Positions 46,142 to 55,249 of a stretch of 64,000 bases of DNA are shown piece by piece (within the stretch, counting starts at the first letter, position 1; each line of letters starts with the position of its first letter). The notes below the pieces were generated by a model that saw nothing but the letters and a program-made list of their open reading frames with translations, was not told the DNA's origin and searched no databases. The translations under genes were made by a program, and so were the position numbers. This DNA is from Synchiropus splendidus (lineage: Eukaryota > Chordata > Actinopteri > Syngnathiformes > Callionymidae), in assembly GCF_027744825.2 (NCBI RefSeq), contig NC_071350.1:3782001-3846000 (forward strand). The letters run 5' to 3'.

Positions 46142-47241
46142 TCATGGAGGTGCGCGGGAGCGCCTCTGCGGCCTCCTCGGAGTTGAGGAAGGTCCTTCTT
46201 GTCCAGGTTCCACCCCCTGATGTGCCAAAGGTGCTATGTGGGACTGGGATGGGGAGTCACTAACAGGAATAATTTCCTGATCCTGTGATGTGGCTAGCGC
46301 CCTTCCTTGAGATGACAGTGCAGAACCATGGCGTTGTTGCGGGCGTGAGTCCCCGTGGTAGGGTGCGAGTCTGTCCCGGTGAAGAACCACACGTCGTCCC
46401 CTAGGTGGCAGCTGAACCCTGTAGACCACTTCCCTCAGTCTTTCTAATATTTCACATGGCCCAACCCAGTGGCAATCTAGTTTTGGACATCGTCCCTTCT
46501 TCCTCTTTGGACTATACACCCGAACCAAGTCACCAAACTTGAAATCTCTTCCTCTGGCCTTGATGTCATGGTTCCTTTTTTGTCGATGGCCCGCTTTCTG
46601 CAGCTGATCCTGGGCAAAAGCATGTGCTGACTCCATCCGATCCTGTAACCTGCGCGCATACTCAGGCCCAGGTAATAAAGCTGGAGCATCTGGCGGTCTG
46701 CCGAATATCATTTCTGCCGGTGTCCGGAGTTCTCTACCCAGCATGAGCAGGGCAGGTGTGCAGAGTGTGGAGTCCTGTACAGCTGACTGATAAGCCATCA
46801 AGATGAAGGGAAGGTGCAAATCTCAGTCTTTCTGGTGTTCTCCTGTGACAATGGCTAGCTCTTTAGCCAGGGTTCTGTTGAACCTCTCAACAAGCACATT
46901 TGCAATAGTCTGTGATTCTTGATCTGGAATGGCAAAGCCTCAGGCCACTTTGTGAAATAGTCCATAGCAACCAGGACAAACCGATTTCCTCTGTCGGTGA
47001 GAGGAAATGGACCCATTACATCAACTGCTACTCTATCCATGGGCGCTCCCACTGCTAGCTGTTGAAGCTGGGCGTGGGACTGACCCGTTGGGCCTTTGTA
47101 TGATGAGCAGTGATCACATCGCCGACAGAAGTCTTCCACATCTCTCCTCTGTTGACCCCAGTAGAACCCTTGTTGTATCCGACGAAGCGTTTTTGAACCA
47201 CGATCTGCCACCTTACTTGTCCGGTGCTTGGCTCCTTCCAT
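46142..47241 (-). pseudogene. Gypsy G1 integrase region
   Basis: Two frames cover the integrase. The first (46855-47241) has the CRRCDHCSSYKGP zinc-site end and DVMGPFPLTDRGNRFVLVAMD with the first catalytic Asp. The second (46142-46819) carries the C-terminal part with FGDLVRVYSPKRKKGRCPKL and a β-barrel-like end. A frame break near 46,830 interrupts the core. Integrase inserts cDNA into the genome; this copy is broken. Confidence 0.85.
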
Positions 47242-47559
47242 GCCCGCTGGAGCACTCCATCCTTGACCCTCAGAGTCTCAAACTTGGAGTACAGTCCTTT
47301 CATGGTTGGCGAACATCCTGCAACACCGTCCCAGGACGGCTTTTGGTCCAACTGTACCCACTTCTCCACTCTGCTACATCAATTAGCTGTGTTTCTTTGC
47401 AAGCAGGACCTTCCTCATCCTGGCAGAAACCTGACTCCTCTTCAGCACGCAGTTCTGCTTCCCGTGCCTCTCTCTTTCTGCAGTACTGGCAACCATCACT
47501 TGCACAGGGTCGTCGAGACATGGCGTCAGCGTTGGCATGTCTGGTCCTTGCCCTGTGTT

Positions 47560-48570
47560 TCACTTTGAAGATGTATGGGGCGAGCTCAAGGACAGCAACC
47601 ACGTAAGTGCTGAATCGTCTGTGTGCAGAGTAAAAGGAAGGCCACCCAGGTAGTACCTGAAATGACGTATGGCCTTGACAATGGCTACGAGTTCCCGGCG
47701 TGTTACACAGTATCGTCTCTCGGCTTTACTGAAAATCTTGCTAAAATAAGCAATCACTTTCTCCCCATCTGGTCCGACTTCACTCAGCACCACTCCCATC
47801 CCCACATCGCTTGCATCTGTGTCCAAGACAAAAGGTAGATCTGGTTGGGGAGGGGCGAGAATAGGAGACTCTGTCAAAGCCTTCTTCAACAGGCTGAAGG
47901 CTTGCTCACATTCAGTAGACCAAGCAAAGTCCTTTTGTTTCTGTTGCAGGCAAAACAGTGGTGCAGCTATACAGGAAAATCCACAAACAAATCTCTGGTA
48001 GTAGGATGCAAGTCCAATAAAGCTTTTCAGTTCCTTTACACTAGCAGGGGTTGGCCAATCTTTCACAGCCTTTACCTTCTCGTCTACAGTGCTGATACCC
48101 TCGCCACCAACCCGATGGCCAAGGAACTCCAGTTCCTTCCTCAAGAAGGTACACTTGTCGGGGTGAGGTTTTAGACCTGCAGCCTTGATACGCTGAAAAA
48201 CATGCCGCAGGGCTTCCAACACTACACAGAATGAGCTTCCATGGACCAGTATGTCGTCAAGATAGACCAGACACTCCTGATGCGGTATACCAGCCAAAAC
48301 TTTTTCCATAAGTCGTTCAAATGTTGCTGGGGCGTTGCATAATTCGAATGGGAGAACTCTAAAGTGCCATAGCCCTCTGCCAGTGCAAAAAGCAGTCTTA
48401 GGTCTGGCCTCTGGGGCTAGAGGCACTTGCCAATATCCACTGCGCAGGTCAAGAGATGAGAACCATGAGGAACCAGATATTAGATCAAGTGACTCATCAA
48501 TGCGGGGCAGCGGGTATGAATCCTTTTTTGTAACACCATTCAGTGGTCTCTTGTCCACGCAGAACCTCAT
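47560..48570 (-). CDS. Gypsy G1 reverse transcriptase and RNase H
   Basis: An open stretch of 336 codons. Reverse transcriptase: R-F-C-V-D-K-R-P-L-N near the start, SSLDLRSGYWQVPLAPE (first catalytic Asp), LPFELCNAPATFERLMEKVL and the active-site YLDDILVHG. Connection and RNase H follow with VLDTDASDVGMGVVLSE and YCVTRRELVAIVKAIRHFR. The N-terminal few residues of RT lie in another frame to the right. Confidence 0.9.
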   Translation of the reverse strand: MRFCVDKRPLNGVTKKDSYPLPRIDESLDLISGSSWFSSLDLRSGYWQVPLAPEARPKTAFCTGRGLWHFRVLPFELCNAPATFERLMEKVLAGIPHQECLVYLDDILVHGSSFCVVLEALRHVFQRIKAAGLKPHPDKCTFLRKELEFLGHRVGGEGISTVDEKVKAVKDWPTPASVKELKSFIGLASYYQRFVCGFSCIAAPLFCLQQKQKDFAWSTECEQAFSLLKKALTESPILAPPQPDLPFVLDTDASDVGMGVVLSEVGPDGEKVIAYFSKIFSKAERRYCVTRRELVAIVKAIRHFRYYLGGLPFTLHTDDSALTWLLSLSSPHTSSK

Positions 48571-48645
48571 TTTATCGGTAGGGGTCTTGGTTTCTCTGTG
48601 GGACGGACCATTTCAACTTCCAGACCTCCTGGAAAAACTAGTGTG

Positions 48646-49080
48646 TTATTTTCCAAGTCCAACTTGCAGCGTGTCGCCCGCAGAAAGTCCCTTCACCCAA
48701 AAAGTCACTATACTTCGTCCCAGCATTGGAGCTAATTCACCTGTTACTGTTCTCAATTTCACTGTAGTAGGTTCCACTTGGGTCCCAACTGGAATCACAT
48801 CAGGTCGTACTAGAGTGGCTATGAAGCCAGTGTCGACGAGGGCAATGCAGGGGGTTCCTTCCAGGCTGATGGGAATGTGGCAAAATCCCCCAGCCTGGGT
48901 CCAGCCGACAACTCTTGCTAACTCAGTCATGTCAACTCTTTCAGGGGAAGGTGAAATCAGTTTTCTCAGTTCATTTGTCTCATTTCCAGTTACACCACAT
49001 AAAGGGTGGGGCACGGAAACTGGGGTCTGCATCGTCCCATTTACACAGACCCCGGATTGTATTCCTGGGCCTTGGGGCAC
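48646..49080 (-). CDS. Gypsy G1 protease
   Basis: A 144-codon frame with CIALVDTGFIATLV, the D-T-G active site of a retroviral-type aspartic protease, and I-V-T-F-W-V-K-G towards the flap and core. Just upstream (49,080-49,150) a single degenerate zinc knuckle (C-G-Q-V-G-H-I-K-V-Q-C) marks the end of gag. Confidence 0.85.
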   Translation of the reverse strand: MPQGPGIQSGVCVNGTMQTPVSVPHPLCGVTGNETNELRKLISPSPERVDMTELARVVGWTQAGGFCHIPISLEGTPCIALVDTGFIATLVRPDVIPVGTQVEPTTVKLRTVTGELAPMLGRSIVTFWVKGLSAGDTLQVGLGK

Positions 49081-49322
49081 TGCACCTTAATATGGCCGAC
49101 CTGCCCACAAATTTGCCCACATTCACCCATGCAGGCTTATCCTCTTGCCATCTGCTTCACACAAGCCTTGTGTTCCGCCACTCGGTCCATCTCCTCTGCC
49201 ACAGTATAGTTCATAATTTCTTCTTTAATCTTCCTGTGTACATCAGACTTGCCTTGTTTCATCGCCATGTCAATTCAAAGCAGCAGTAATTGCCTTCAAG
49301 CTTGCTTTTCTTCTGACACCAA

Positions 49323-49558
49323 TGTAGCGTCTGCTGGGAGTCACAAAAAACAACCGTTCCGTAGATGACAATCTTCTTTTTAATTCCGTGAAACTCTGTG
49401 GATTGGTCTCATAGAAACAACAGCAGCTCCTGGCTCTCCTCAACAACACGAAACAAAACTCCCTCTCTCCTTCAGCGCAGCCCCTCGCTCCATCCCCACT
49501 CACCCGTCACCACTGAACCCTTAAAGGAACGGCATAAACATAAACCCAGAACGTTACA
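49323..49558 (-). repeat. Gypsy G1, 5' LTR
   Basis: The partner of 45858-46093. On the minus strand it is the upstream LTR. It is followed by ATAC, which duplicates the ATAC before 45858. Confidence 0.93.
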
Positions 49559-50010
49559 ATACTAATACACACATTTCAATTGTGTACTCAACTCGCTCAA
49601 AATACTGGAGAACACAAAGTTTCAATACAGTAATTATCAAGACAACACACAAATGCAATTTGTTTTTATTGTGAGCCTCTCATTCATTAATTTCAAATGA
49701 AGCAAAGACTTCAAGATTGTGAACTCTGAAAGAGAGAACAGTAAAGTTAGCAAGTTAGACTTAAATTCCAATGGGCAAAAATGGGCAAATTCACAAACAC
49801 TGTATGTGCAGTACCTTTGTAGTTCACGGTAGACTGGCCCTTAATATGATTGTCAACCATATAATGAGCCTCTTTATTGGTGTGGAATGGCCAAAGAAAA
49901 GGTCCAGGGCTGCTTGTTCCTTGTTTCTTTGGGATCTCACCTATCTCCAAATTGTTATGTATCTCTATATACACAACAAAATAAGCAGACAGAATCATCA
50001 CATTGAAAAC

Positions 50011-50786
50011 CTTTCAATTTTGTTTCAAAATCACTCCGATAGCAGACGATTTCCTCTCAACCATGTGGTAACTTTGCCGCGATCCTAAGACTCGAGCGTG
50101 CTGTGTTGAACTGGAACATGAACCTGCAACCTCGCAATACACCTATTTAGACGGGATTGGCTGATCAACCTGTCAGTCAAATTACTATTTTTCCTTTAAT
50201 AACTATTCTTTTTTTCCCTTAACTAAAAATAAATGAGAAAAATAAATAACAACAAATAACAAAAAGCTCTCCAGAGTAGAATAGTAATAAAGAAAAATAA
50301 ATAAATAAATAAATAAAATAATGACTTCAATTTCCAATAGAAATCATAACAATTTGGTTGTGTAATTGTTGCCGGGGCTACACTTGGATTTGAGTGTGTG
50401 TCATTGGATGACTGTCTACACTGTATGCGTCTAGCAATGGACTTTAACCTGCCACGACCATGTTCTCAACAGAATTTATTCATCATACCACATTCAACTG
50501 TATGTTAATTTAGCTCAATCTCTTGCCATGACTCACCCACATTGGTGACAATGAAGCACCAGAAAAAAAGCACCACACCAAGGTGAGTTTCATCTGATCA
50601 AGCACAACAAAAAGACATGAAGAAGTACTTTTTATTTTAAAGACACAATGTAAATGTACTTCGGAAAGTGCTTGTGTATCATTTAAAAATGAGTAGCGTC
50701 TCTGTCATCGAGCAAAAATGATTGTGCCATTAAAAACAATATATACACACTGACATAAAAACTATCAACATATGTGAATAAGTTAG
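50011..50786 (-). other. 3' flank of bZIP copy B
   Basis: The sequence from 50,387 to 50,786 is nearly identical to 62,545-62,919 beside copy C. Left of 50,387 the similarity stops. An (AAAT)n tract lies at about 50,286-50,322. No gene is seen. Confidence 0.65.
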
Positions 50787-51010
50787 TTAATCCAGAGTCT
50801 TGGGGATGATTTTTTTTTTGATCGCTTGAATCTCCTCAAGCAGACTCTTGTTGAGCTTCTGGAGCTCACTTTCACGATGCTGCAGAGTTCTGATGTAGTC
50901 ACGTTTCCTCCGGCGAGCCTGTCGAGCAGCTTCCTTGGAACATACATGCACCAAAGGTACTGTGAGGTTCACGCACATACAAGTGACAAACAGCACACAC
51001 ACAGAACCGC
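50387..51010 (-). repeat. Direct duplicate of 62,545-63,130
   Basis: The block holds the zipper exon of copy B and its 3' flank. It matches the copy C block in the same orientation (shared phrases include TTGAGTGTGTGTCATTGGATG and GACAATGAAGCACCAG). The copy C block lacks about 20 bp present here near 50,610. The match ends at the 3' end of the L1-like LINE. Confidence 0.9.
50787..50934 (-). pseudogene. CREB/ATF-like bZIP gene, copy B (zipper exon only)
   Basis: The exon reads E-A-A-R-Q-A-R-R-R-K-R-D-Y-I-R then TLQHRESELQKLNKSLLEEI and a lysine-rich end, stop at 50787-50789. The zipper itself is intact. At the acceptor, copies A and C have TTCCAG/GGAAGC but B has TTCCAAGGAAGC: the AG moves by one base, so splicing there would break the frame. 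The remaining exons are absent because an L1-like element begins about 75 bp upstream. It is best treated as a truncated pseudogene. Confidence 0.75.
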
Positions 51011-51236
51011 ACTTTCTTTTTATAACATTTTTTGCATCTGCAATTTACAATTCGCAATTTCCCATCCAGCTACCAACAAACCTCAAATATACACTTTACA
51101 ATTATACAGTACAATGATATATTAAACATGATACATTCCACCAAACAGAGAGTAGAGTCCGAGTCCGGGAAATGTCCACATAAAGAAAGCAGAGAAAATA
51201 CACAACATGTACAACATCAATCAAGCAATCGCTCTA

Positions 51237-52200
51237 TTATCTATGGGCATCAAGGAACAGCTTCCATCGTTTCACAATATGTGTTTGAAGTCTAAGCAAG
51301 TAGGTGAGTCGTTCCATCTGATAGATTTCCATTACTTTGTCAAGCCACATCTGATATGTTGGTGGCTCAGGTTTTTGCCATTTAATTGTAATACATTTCA
51401 GAGCAGCTGTTAGTAGTATCTGCCATCTCCACCAAACAATCCCACAATTTCTCCAGCAAAATTGCAAGCAAGTGTTAGGACAGGTCTTATTCATTTTTGC
51501 AACCACCTCTGGTGTCAGAAAAAATCTTGTGACAACTTTCCATTTAAACACCCGCTATATGTTTGCATTGCGTACATATTTCTTCCCAAGTTTCAGTTGA
51601 TATTTCCAAATTCAATTCTACCTCCCATCTTGCTTTAATCTTTGAGGTGTTGTGGCAGTTCAACTTCAAAAATATTTGGTAAATTCGACCAATTACTTTA
51701 GTTTTCCTATCAGCCTTTTGAATATGTTCCATAAATTGTTCCACCATGTTGTGTTGGGTTGGGCTCAGTTGTAAATACCGAAAAAAATCTGTGTTGGGCA
51801 GATGGAACGTTTCTTTCAACTGTTCGAAGGTATGAAAGTTTGCTTCCTTATGAAGCTGGTGTACGTCCCTCAGTCCATGCTCAGCCCATTTTCTAAAATT
51901 TGAGTCAATTTGTGATGGTATAAAAATGTTTGTAAAGGATGATATTGTTTTTGCCATTCCAAAATTTTATTTTTTTCCAAATATTCAGAGTGGCATTGGT
52001 CCAAAGTCCTGTTTTTGTCTCCCTCACAGCTACATTCCAAAAATGGAGGGCCTGCAATGGTAGATTACATTGGTCTTGTTCAATATCTAACCATCTTGTA
52101 CTCATGTCATTCATGATCCAAGTGGTGAGAGGTTTGAGTTGTGCATCCCAGAAGTAATATTTTAAGTTTGGAACTTTGAGGCCGCCTCTTGCTTTAGGTA
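51237..52200 (-). pseudogene. L1-like ORF2 C-terminal part
   Basis: Frames at 51544-51957 and 51237-51551 carry the L1-type C-terminus: RWEVELNLEISTETWEEICT, then W-R-N-C-G and WLDKVMEIYQMERLTYLL. The frames overlap with a shift between them. An upstream frame (51905-52114) adds W-L-D-I-E-Q-D-Q-C. Confidence 0.8.
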
Positions 52201-52221
52201 GCTACAGGGTTTTAAGTCTTA

Positions 52222-55081
52222 AGGTACGTTCATACCGAACTCGACTTTTCAGTCGCGGTAGCGTCAGTCATCAGTAGCAGGTAGCTTGCTCAGGTAGTGA
52301 TTAGTTGCCACCTGCCCGGTTCGAACACGTTGCCAAAGTAGGTCAGTCGTCGAGGGGCGTGGTCTCAAGTTGTTGTGGACGGTCGATTGAAGATGGCACA
52401 ACCAGTGCTCACTACTTATTAAATGAAAACATGGAAAAAGAGACGTCTCTCGTTTCGTAGCATTCGCCAGAGCCACTCACACTGGTGAATTTAACCACTT
52501 CCTCCTCCAGCAGCGTCACCGGGATACGGCCGTTTCGAGCGGTACTTCAGGCGGAACCGCCGCTAGTTGGATGACCTGTTAGTCCGAATCAGTGACCGAA
52601 TACAGGACACCAAGTGCCCGCGGTCTGTCCTCGGTAAGCAGCTCGATGTGTTGTTATGTACGACGACGTGTCCAAGTCTTTCTGAACTGTCATCAATTCA
52701 TGAACTCGGTCATATCTGCTGTATGCTTGAAGTAATTTTCGGAAATACGTAATTGTAGTAATCAATTAATGCAACAGTTAAATGCATTGTGATCAAACTA
52801 TTTATCCTTCACCTTCACCTTCACCTTCTTCTGCCGCTTATCCGGGGTCGGGTCGCGGAGGCAGCATTCGGAGCAAGGAAGCCCAAACTTCCCGGTCCGC
52901 ACAAACCTCCTCCAGCTCCTCCCGGGGGATCCCGAGGCGTTCCCAGGCCAGACCGGAGACATAATCTCTCCAGCGAGTCCTGGGTCTTCCCCGGGGTCTC
53001 CTCCCGGTAGGACATGCCCGGAACACCTCCCCAGGGAGGCGTCCAGGGGGCATCCGGATCAGATGCCCGAGCCACCTCAGCTGGTTCCTCTCGATGTGGA
53101 GGAGCAGCGGCTCCACCCCGAGCTCCTCCCGGATGACCGAACTCCTCACCCTATCTCTAAGGGTGCGCCCAGCCACCCTGCGGAGGAAACTCATCTCAGC
53201 CGCTTGTATCCGCGATCTCATCCTTTCGGTCACTACCCAAAGCTCGTGACCATAGGTGAGGGTGGGAACGTAGATCGTTCTACTATTTATCCTGTGAGTT
53301 GATATACTGTTGTATGGTTGATATTTATTTTGTTAAATTATCACCAACATATATACTGTATGTTTACATATCCATGTGTGTTTTATATTTTTCAGGTATT
53401 CGGTAACAGGAGACTCATCACCAACTGCTTTTGCTGTTGGTGAGACCGTCCACTTCCAGGAGCTGACCAGAGGACCATGGCCACCGACCGCATATGTTTT
53501 CGTCGCAGATGAGGCTTCTCCTTTGTGGAAAAAACCGTTATCAGTGCACCACAACTGCTCGTTCAAGAGTCACCCACCTATTTTAACAAAGCATAGGTCC
53601 TTCCATGTATAATTCATCTCTGCAATAAAACAAAGCTGTGTTCAACTGAATTTGTTGACATTTTGCAAAGAGCTTTTGATGTAATTTTTTTCTGTGAAGC
53701 CATTTTTCACCAAAAAAATGTTTTGTCAAACTCTTTATTTGCAAAAATAAAACTCATTCATTTATACTCATTCAATACACACAGAATCATAGTCAAACTT
53801 GAAGTGAACTACGTAGGTGTGTTTTGAAGGATCGTCCCCAGAGGGACGAGGGTCAAGAGAGGAAGTGGGGCGGCATCCGGTTCTTTAATGAGACTGTGGC
53901 TACAAAGAAAATAAATGAAGGATCCAAAGATCCAAATTTCAGTCAGCTGTTGTTTTGCTTGGTAACATGTGCATTTTAAATTTATGTGGAACCTGGAAGG
54001 AGGACCTTGAAAACTGTCCCTTCTTCTGAGCTGGGTTTGTGGAGGGAGTACATTAGTAGATGTTTGAGCTCAGCTTCAGCATCGGGGGACACCTTCCTCT
54101 GTAGGTCTCTTCCATCGGTGTCCTGCACATAATGAAAGTTGAGTTCAATTACATGCCATAGTGATGAGTACTAATAAATAAAATCTGTATAGGACAGCAA
54201 TAGTTAACCTAAAGCAAGTCATGTCACTATGACAGTGCTTGAATGATGTCGAACAATAACATTTAATAAAAAAAAAAATACAATAATACTAGTACTAATA
54301 CTATTTCTACATACATCAGGAACAGCAGTGGATGAGGAGGGGCCAGTGGCAGGTGGAGGAGATGCAGCAGCACCAGGTGAAGCGGGAGGAAGATCCATCC
54401 TCCTCCTCATCATCATCACCAACATCATGAGTGGATCCATCCTCCTCCTCTCCTTAATGGCAGCATAGCGTGATTACATTATTGTACTAGCTGTACAGAA
54501 AAAAGCAATACAGAAAGCTACATACGTGTTTTTAATATATATTTATCTAGTATTCAGAATGTCCCCACTAAATTAACGTGCGAACCTACCTGCTACCTTG
54601 CTGCTGCAGCTGCTGCCTCTCCAGTCATGTTGGCCGAGGTCTCTCTTGGAGATGAAGGGCTCTCGAAGAGAGGACGGTGAAGAACAAGACAAGATTCTTC
54701 CTATTTATGTTCCGGTGGAAATTAAAAAATGCACAATTTGTGTCACTCTCAACAGGATAGCGGAAAGTCTGCATGTAAACAACCGCAGCGATTTGCTTCT
54801 CCTCTGCCGGGACACGCCACTCGCGGATCTGGTCTCTGATTGGTCAATGCTCCGCGACTGGTCGCAGTAGTTAAAAAAATTGAACTACTGCGACTGTCGC
54901 AGTAGCCCAGTTGTGTCGTCTTGAGTAGCCGGAATCGCCGCATGTAGCTCAAATCGCGTAGCATCGCACACTCCAGTCATGTCGCGGCCATGTTGGTCGC
55001 CGCTGATCGCCCAACTCCATTGACTTTGTATGCAAATCAGTCGTGTCGCTCACGGAAGTCGCGTTCGGTGTGAACGTACCT
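52222..55081 (+). mobile_element. PIF/Harbinger DNA transposon inserted in the L1
   Basis: The ends are inverted repeats: left AGGTACGTTCATACCGAAC, right (reverse complement) AGGTACGTTCACACCGAAC, flanked by TTA on both sides (52219-52221 and 55082-55084), the target preference of PIF/Harbinger. Inside, the plus strand has transposase remnants. G-E-F-N-H-F and FERYFRR, LDDLLVRISDRIQ lie at 52,470-52,620, and AYVFVADEASPL (53,480-53,520) matches the second catalytic-Asp region of the DDE nuclease. The minus strand at 54,000-54,440 has a small acidic/Pro-rich frame and a conserved-looking segment (SPDAEAELKHLLMYSLHKP), as expected for the accessory DNA-binding gene such elements carry in the opposite direction. 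Stops and a LINE insertion disable it. Confidence 0.85.
52800..53290 (-). mobile_element. LINE ORF2 tail nested in the Harbinger element
   Basis: A GC-rich minus-strand frame (52838-53233) reads MTERMRSRIQAAEMSFLRRV, LRWLGHLIRMPPGRLPGEV and GRPRTRWRDYVSGLAWERLG, then a 3' end with (CCTTCA)n-like repeats and CTGCCGCTTATCCGGGG on the plus strand. This is the C-terminal tail of an abundant fish non-LTR element. Rex1-like or RTE-like classes are possible and I do not choose. Confidence 0.8.
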
Positions 55082-55249
55082 TTATTCGTGGTCTTCTCCA
55101 CTGCCATAAGAATTTGGAAATCAATCTGTTTAGCTCATCAAATGTGTATTTCGGTACATCGACAGGAAGCATCTGAAAGAGATATAAGAGTTTAGGAAGT
55201 ACGCTCATACATACACTTTCTATTCTACCTAATCGCGATAGTGGAAGTA

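Larger units (their letters stand above)
45858..49558 (-). mobile_element. Ty3/gypsy LTR retrotransposon G1, gag-depleted
   Basis: A 3.7-kb element with 236-bp LTRs and ATAC target duplication. It encodes, from right to left, a gag remnant with one altered zinc knuckle, protease, reverse transcriptase/RNase H and integrase: the pol order of Ty3/gypsy. Only about 240 bp separate the 5' LTR from the protease region, so nearly all of gag is gone. Next to the 5' LTR the minus strand reads TGGTGTCAGAAG (49310-49321), a primer-binding-site-like sequence. High LTR identity suggests a recent insertion, but stops between the pol parts and the missing gag mean it cannot move by itself. Confidence 0.92.
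45701..50010. repeat. Duplicated non-coding segment, copy 2 (U2), split by gypsy
   Basis: 45,710-45,857 and 49,559-50,010 together correspond to U1 (41,700-42,212). The break falls exactly at the gypsy LTR ends with a 4-bp ATAC duplication, so the duplication came before the insertion. The minus strand carries AATAAA in CACAATAAAAAC at about 49,660-49,672. This is downstream of bZIP copy B and could be its poly(A) signal. Confidence 0.8.

Noticed and set aside
47007..47606. 199-codon plus-strand frame
   Set aside because: Antisense shadow of the gypsy G1 integrase and RNase H.
48335..49090. 251-codon plus-strand frame
   Set aside because: Antisense shadow of the gypsy G1 protease and reverse transcriptase.
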